Assembly: GCA_026874595.1 (NCBI GenBank)
Contig: CM049316.1
Location: 9,728,839 to 9,792,838, forward strand
DNA length: 64,000 nt
Source of the DNA: Sipunculus nudus
Lineage: Eukaryota; Annelida; Sipuncula; Golfingiida; Sipunculidae
Direction of reading: 5' to 3'
How positions within the stretch are numbered: the stretch's first letter is position 1; every line of letters begins with the position of its first letter. Under the pieces are notes generated by a model. That model did not search any database. It worked only from the letters and a program-made list of their open reading frames with translations, and was not told where the DNA came from. The position numbers were made by a program, and so were the translations under genes. Positions 59,956 to 64,000 of the stretch are shown here, piece after piece.

Positions 59956-61073
59956 TTAAGAAATCAGATCTAGAAAATGGGAGCATGATAGAGAGGTTTT
60001 TTTTTTTTTCTCTTTCTTTTCTATTTTCTCACAATTTTTGGCTGTTCAGCAAATAACGATGTCTTGCCCAAATGTAATCTCAAACTAAAAATTAATGCAC
60101 ATTATTTCCTTGAGTGGCCACAGATTAAATAAGTACATGACCCACAATGTCAAGTGACCATCTGAATGGATAATTTTAAAAATATATCTAACAAATATAT
60201 ATGTAAAACCAAGAAAACATTTTGAGCTATTTAGTACATTGAAATTCTGAATAAAAGTATGAGGCAGATGAGGTAGACCAATAATTGTTTACCGCAACTT
60301 GGTTTCATGACCATTTCAACAAATGATCAACCAAGATAATTTTTTGAAAAAATAATGAACTGCTCACTAAGTCCAACTGCAGCTTAGCTGAGTCAGTAAA
60401 GGCTCAACAGAACTTTTTTGCGCTTTGGGGCTTTATTAATTGCATGATATGATATACATCACAATACTTCACTCAGTATTTAGTGCGATGCTTATAAAGC
60501 CATGTTCACACTATATCCAGATTCACTGAATATATGGTATCGAAAAAAACTGTTACTGCCACAAAAGGCACAATCTGTTTACGTTACACCCATATCCATT
60601 AGTATTTCGATCTGCATCAGTAAAACCAAAGAGAGAGGTAGTTTTTATACCAAATTCACTAATACCGTATTGCACCAATGCAATGTGTGTGAACATGCAC
60701 TAAAAGTATGCATGTCAAATACAATTTCCACAATGCATAAACAAGAGGAAGAATATTTTCTCTCATTAGCTATAACTGCAAGCATGAAAAATGAATTGTA
60801 ACTATTCATTGTCAGAAATGATATTGAAAAAGCTCATTTTCTGGAGCAGTATGAACACGGAATGTGTATTGAATGCTGTATGTTGGATTTTAGGTTTAAG
60901 AAAAGCTGTATTTGACATGTAAATTGTAGGAAAACAACATAAGTTGTCTTAGAGTTACTGCTGCTCATAGCTTTTTCGAAACTAATCATATTTAAAGTTA
61001 GCCAATATGACATTGCTCCATCCTTCAGGGACAATGAATAATGAACGGTCCTCTCAGATTGTTTGATCATGCA
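59956..61073. other. Gene-less stretch
   Basis: T/C-rich tract at 59998-60025. A 99-codon ORF (60502-60801) has Ser/Ile repeats and no domain. Nothing else supported. Confidence 0.4.
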
Positions 61074-61888
61074 GTTTTTAGCTCAGCTAGCTGACTGAAA
61101 GTCATCTGAGCTTTAGTGGTCACTCTTTGTCCTTCTTTCTGTCCATCTGTCCGTCCATCTGTTTGTCCGTTAACCAGCAGGCACAAATCATAACTGCTGG
61201 ACCTTGAATCTTCTTACTTGACATGTAGGGATCAGGTCCATGAAAAATCTCCTTTGAAACCTGAAATTAGGTCTCTGTTACCCATATCCTCTGAGCTATG
61301 GGGCTCAGAAGTACCCCCGGAATAATTAAAAATTTAATACTAAAGCATCAGTCTCTGAACAACTAATACATTAATCACCATGATTCTTTGCATGCATTTT
61401 CATCATGGAGTGTTTCATCAGTTTCTGCAGACTGGTGGCAACACCTGGATTTTATCTAATTTTTTTGCATTTTTTGTCTCCATTTTTGGGACCTTGTAAA
61501 ATGTGATTGTCTGTTAAGAGGGCATAAATAAAAAAAAGTAACCATTGGACCTAGAATCTTCATACTTGACATCTGAGAGGTCCATGAAAAATCTCCTTGG
61601 AAAATCGTAATTAGGTAATTTTAGGTAACTGTGACTGATATTCTCCAAGTTACAGGGGAAGTTTGATTTTATAGTGTTTGAGCACCCAAGAAATAATGTA
61701 AAATACAAATTCCTCAGGAACTTTTGGAGGAATTTTCTTCAAATTTTGTGTGTTATGGGTCTTAATGAACTTTAACTACTGGGCATGAATGATGATATCA
61801 CCTACATTATCTTAATTAGTTGCCTTTGTAAGGACATATTGTCAACATGTCAGTTGGCTGAGCCTCATGACCTATGGGTCTCTTGTTA
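61074..61888 (+). mobile_element. HINE-5: Helentron-type element (HINE-3-like ends)
   Basis: TTTTT-AGCTCAGCTAGCTGACTGAAAGTCATCTGAGCT hairpin, then a TGTCCATCTGTCCGTCCATC stretch. The two ~340-bp units share GGACCT-GAATCTTC-TACTTGACAT and CCATGAAAAATCTCCTT. The 3' end has GGCTGAGC, hairpin GACC-TATG-GGTC and TCTTGTT. Ends are like HINE-3/4 but the internal units are different, so termini and cargo evolve separately. Confidence 0.65.
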
Positions 61889-62707
61889 ACCAATCAGATG
61901 CTGATTAACTGTTTTCTGACCAATGATGCTTAATCTTTCATATGCTGGGCCTGATTATTATTAAAATGCCAGAGGTCACTCTAGTTAAATGTCTGACTCT
62001 CTGATTGATTGGCACATATCATCAGCATGTTGATACAGGGACGTCTGACGATACTGATATTAGACTTTGTATTATGATGTATTAGTGCCGCAATGAATTC
62101 TTACATCCCTGGTGGTTATTAAAATAGCTTTAATTTTCCAATTTACAATGGATCAATGGTACTCTTTATTCATGTATGATACACTGGCACCCACTATTAA
62201 ATATGTGAATAATGAAACTTGTTTTTCATAGCGACAGGAATGATAACAAGGCCCTGCAGTCAGTGGTAGAGAAAAGAAACTTTGCCCCATAATGTTACTT
62301 AATATGCAGGAAATTATAATATCCTTCCTGTAGAGTTTTATCAGGAAGACCCCGATTAAACCTGTCAAAAGGACGAGATGTTTTCTGATCCTTTAATTTA
62401 ATTACACTCAGAAAATACAGCTACATGGACCTGGGAGCAGGGAATGGGTTCCCGGGTGCTAGAGAAAAACCGTGAGAGAATACTGTGTGGCTGGGTTAAA
62501 TGATGTTGTCAGGAAAGTTAAATGGGTCTTACTGCTGTAGAGTAATTACATAAAAATCTTATAATAGGCCTATTGGATTAGCAGTTTCACCTAATGTATA
62601 TTTACAATGTGGGTTAGTTCATTTTTTTTAGATTTAGAACTGCATGTGTTTTTAATGAGTATGAAAAAAACATTTTCTTTAACACTCAGCATGCATGATT
62701 ATGTGTA
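61889..62707. other. Gene-less stretch, CNE-like in part
   Basis: 62130-62500 is non-repetitive and ordered (CCCCGATTAAACCTG, ATTTAATTACACTC, GGTTCCCGGGTGC). No gene. Confidence 0.35.
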
Positions 62708-63055
62708 TATTATGTCTCCCCTTGTTTCAACCATTTATCTTATGTGTTTGAAAACTGATGACCTTGACCTGGATGTTCAAGGTCAAATCATTTAGAATAG
62801 AAATTATGTGTGAAGGCTTATGTTTTTGAATCACTCAGTATATTTACAATTTTTCAGGAAATTCAACTTGTGACATGTTTCTTCAAAATTGTCAAAATTA
62901 AGTGTTTAAAACCTAGTGAACTTGAACTTCTTCAAGGTCAAATCAGCCAGAATAAAATTATTAGTGAATGCTGTGACTACAGGATAGGCCTATAGGAAGG
63001 GGAGATATGTCTGTTTTTTGCATTGCAAAACAACCTCATTTTAGTTTCTTGTTGC
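62708..63055 (+). mobile_element. HINE-8: small Helentron-type element
   Basis: TATGTCTCCCCTTGTTT near the 5' end and AAGGGGAGATATG near the 3' end are inverse. A hairpin TTTTGC-AT-TGCAAAA (about 63015-63030) and TTTCTTGTT follow. Two units contain CTTGACCTGG...CAAGGTCAAATCA and CTTGAACTTC...CAAGGTCAAATCA. No GTCC microsatellite is present. Confidence 0.45.
62759..62770 (-). promoter_or_regulatory. Perfect DR0 half-site pair in HINE-8
   Basis: TGACCTTGACCT, the inverse of AGGTCAAGGTCA; the same word is in HINE-2 at 11147-11158. TCAAGGTCA is the extended half-site of ERR/NR5A-type receptors. Confidence 0.3.
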
Positions 63056-64000
63056 ACTGGATTAGTCTCTTGTTGCACTGGATTAGTCAATTTATACTAT
63101 AATCCTTGCAAAATATATCAGTCAAGATACAGACCAGATATTAAACTTTATTCAAGGATGATTTATCTGTTTCCAAATATTTTCTGAATTATATCACATT
63201 ATGACTGAGTCATGTGACAGTTATGGTTTGATCATGAGACATTTTCCTACTTTTCTTGAAGGAAAACTTTGAAGGCTTCCATGTGGCTTTAAGAATGAGT
63301 ACCTGCGCTAAGCTTAGCTGTCCATTTCTAACCTTTTAATCTGACATATTCGTGAAGTTATTATTATGTGATAAAATAATTAACAAGATACAGAAAATTT
63401 TTAATTAAACTCAAAACTTTTTTGTACCAAATGTGGTGAGAAAATGCAGACTTGAGAGAGTAAAATACTCTGATTAGTTTGAAATTTCTGCAATAGTATG
63501 AAGACAAATAGTGAGATACATCAACTGTTTTTGCATAGAAAAGATCAAAGAAAAGTAGGTAACCAGGAGGATAAACGTCTGCGTTTCAGTGCGAAAGTTA
63601 TTTGCAATGTCAATTCAATTCACTATTGTGGCAACACTAAAATAAATAATTGCTCTACAGAGTTGCCAATCTAATTTTTCAGGGAACTTTTTTTCATTAA
63701 TGAGCAGCAAGTCATCTTTATTAATCCTGCTAATTGCATGTCACTTTTGCCTCCAACCCTCCAAAGAAATCATCATGTTAATGAAGAATGTTAAATTTGA
63801 ATTCATCATGGTATTATTGGAAAATGTATTAAACAGCATGTTGCTCACATGCACCAGTTTAGATATTCTCACACATTTTGTATCTTATTTTTTCAAGTTG
63901 GTAACAATTTGCATATTTTTTCTTGACTGATAAATTTAAGAATTCCTGCTCACTTTATGTTGGGTCCGTGAAAATTTGGTTGGACCCTTAAACATATGTC
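63056..64000. other. Gene-less AT-rich stretch
   Basis: Starts with a duplicated CTTGTTGCACTGGATTAGTC (about 63050-63088). No gene or repeat family otherwise. Confidence 0.45.

Overview
The window reads as nuclear DNA of a marine invertebrate, most likely a bivalve mollusc. It is AT-rich, has no long coding ORF on either strand, no operon structure, and is full of short dispersed repeats. Several repeats share the build of the 'pearl'/HINE (Helentron-associated) elements described from oysters and other bivalves: a T-rich 5' end, a subterminal inverted repeat, a (GTCC)n-like microsatellite, internal tandem repeats, and a 3' hairpin followed by CTTGTTT. No intact gene is visible. The window is best read as a large intron or a gene desert.

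Layout. 17-387 is a CATGCA-rich inverted-repeat element. 821-7790 is a large HINE-like element (HINE-1), split by a 4.28-kb LTR element (1332-5613, minus strand) with nearly identical ~757-bp LTRs and a GTAG target duplication, but no recognisable gag-pol. 10961-12291 is a second HINE with ~300-bp units. From 13805 to 22147 there are short tandem repeats, a tRNA-related SINE (19420-19680, minus) and unannotated stretches, some looking like conserved non-coding DNA. 22148-24785 is HINE-3 (two ~660-bp units). 26984-28309 holds two MITEs with CTGTGG termini. 28310-36560 is mostly non-repetitive, with several CNE-like islands (one with a perfect POU octamer) and two small pogo/Tigger-like MITEs. 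36560-37735 is a 45-bp minisatellite. A possible coding exon with a strong splice donor ends at 38321. 40020-40870 holds a 32-bp minisatellite next to a HINE-7-family element; relatives lie at 48420-48775 and 59560-59955. 43441-43766 is another MITE, 45466-46105 another HINE, 47050-47306 a CCAAGG-bounded element, and 50880-52044 a large CTGTGG-type MITE. 52290-52748 (minus) looks like a broken exon or gene copy with one frameshift and one stop. HINE-4 (54282-55727), HINE-5 (61074-61888) and HINE-8 (62708-63055) complete the set.

The most interesting signals are: (1) at least seven HINE-like elements of several sequence families sharing one terminal architecture; (2) the repeated presence, inside unrelated HINE arrays, of direct AGGTCA repeats (DR1 and DR0), which are classic nuclear-receptor half-site arrangements; (3) a young non-autonomous LTR element nested at a tandem-unit boundary of an older HINE, with iterated PBS/LTR-end sequence; and (4) the broken minus-strand coding segment at 52.3-52.7 kb. 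All family assignments are by eye; no database search was possible.
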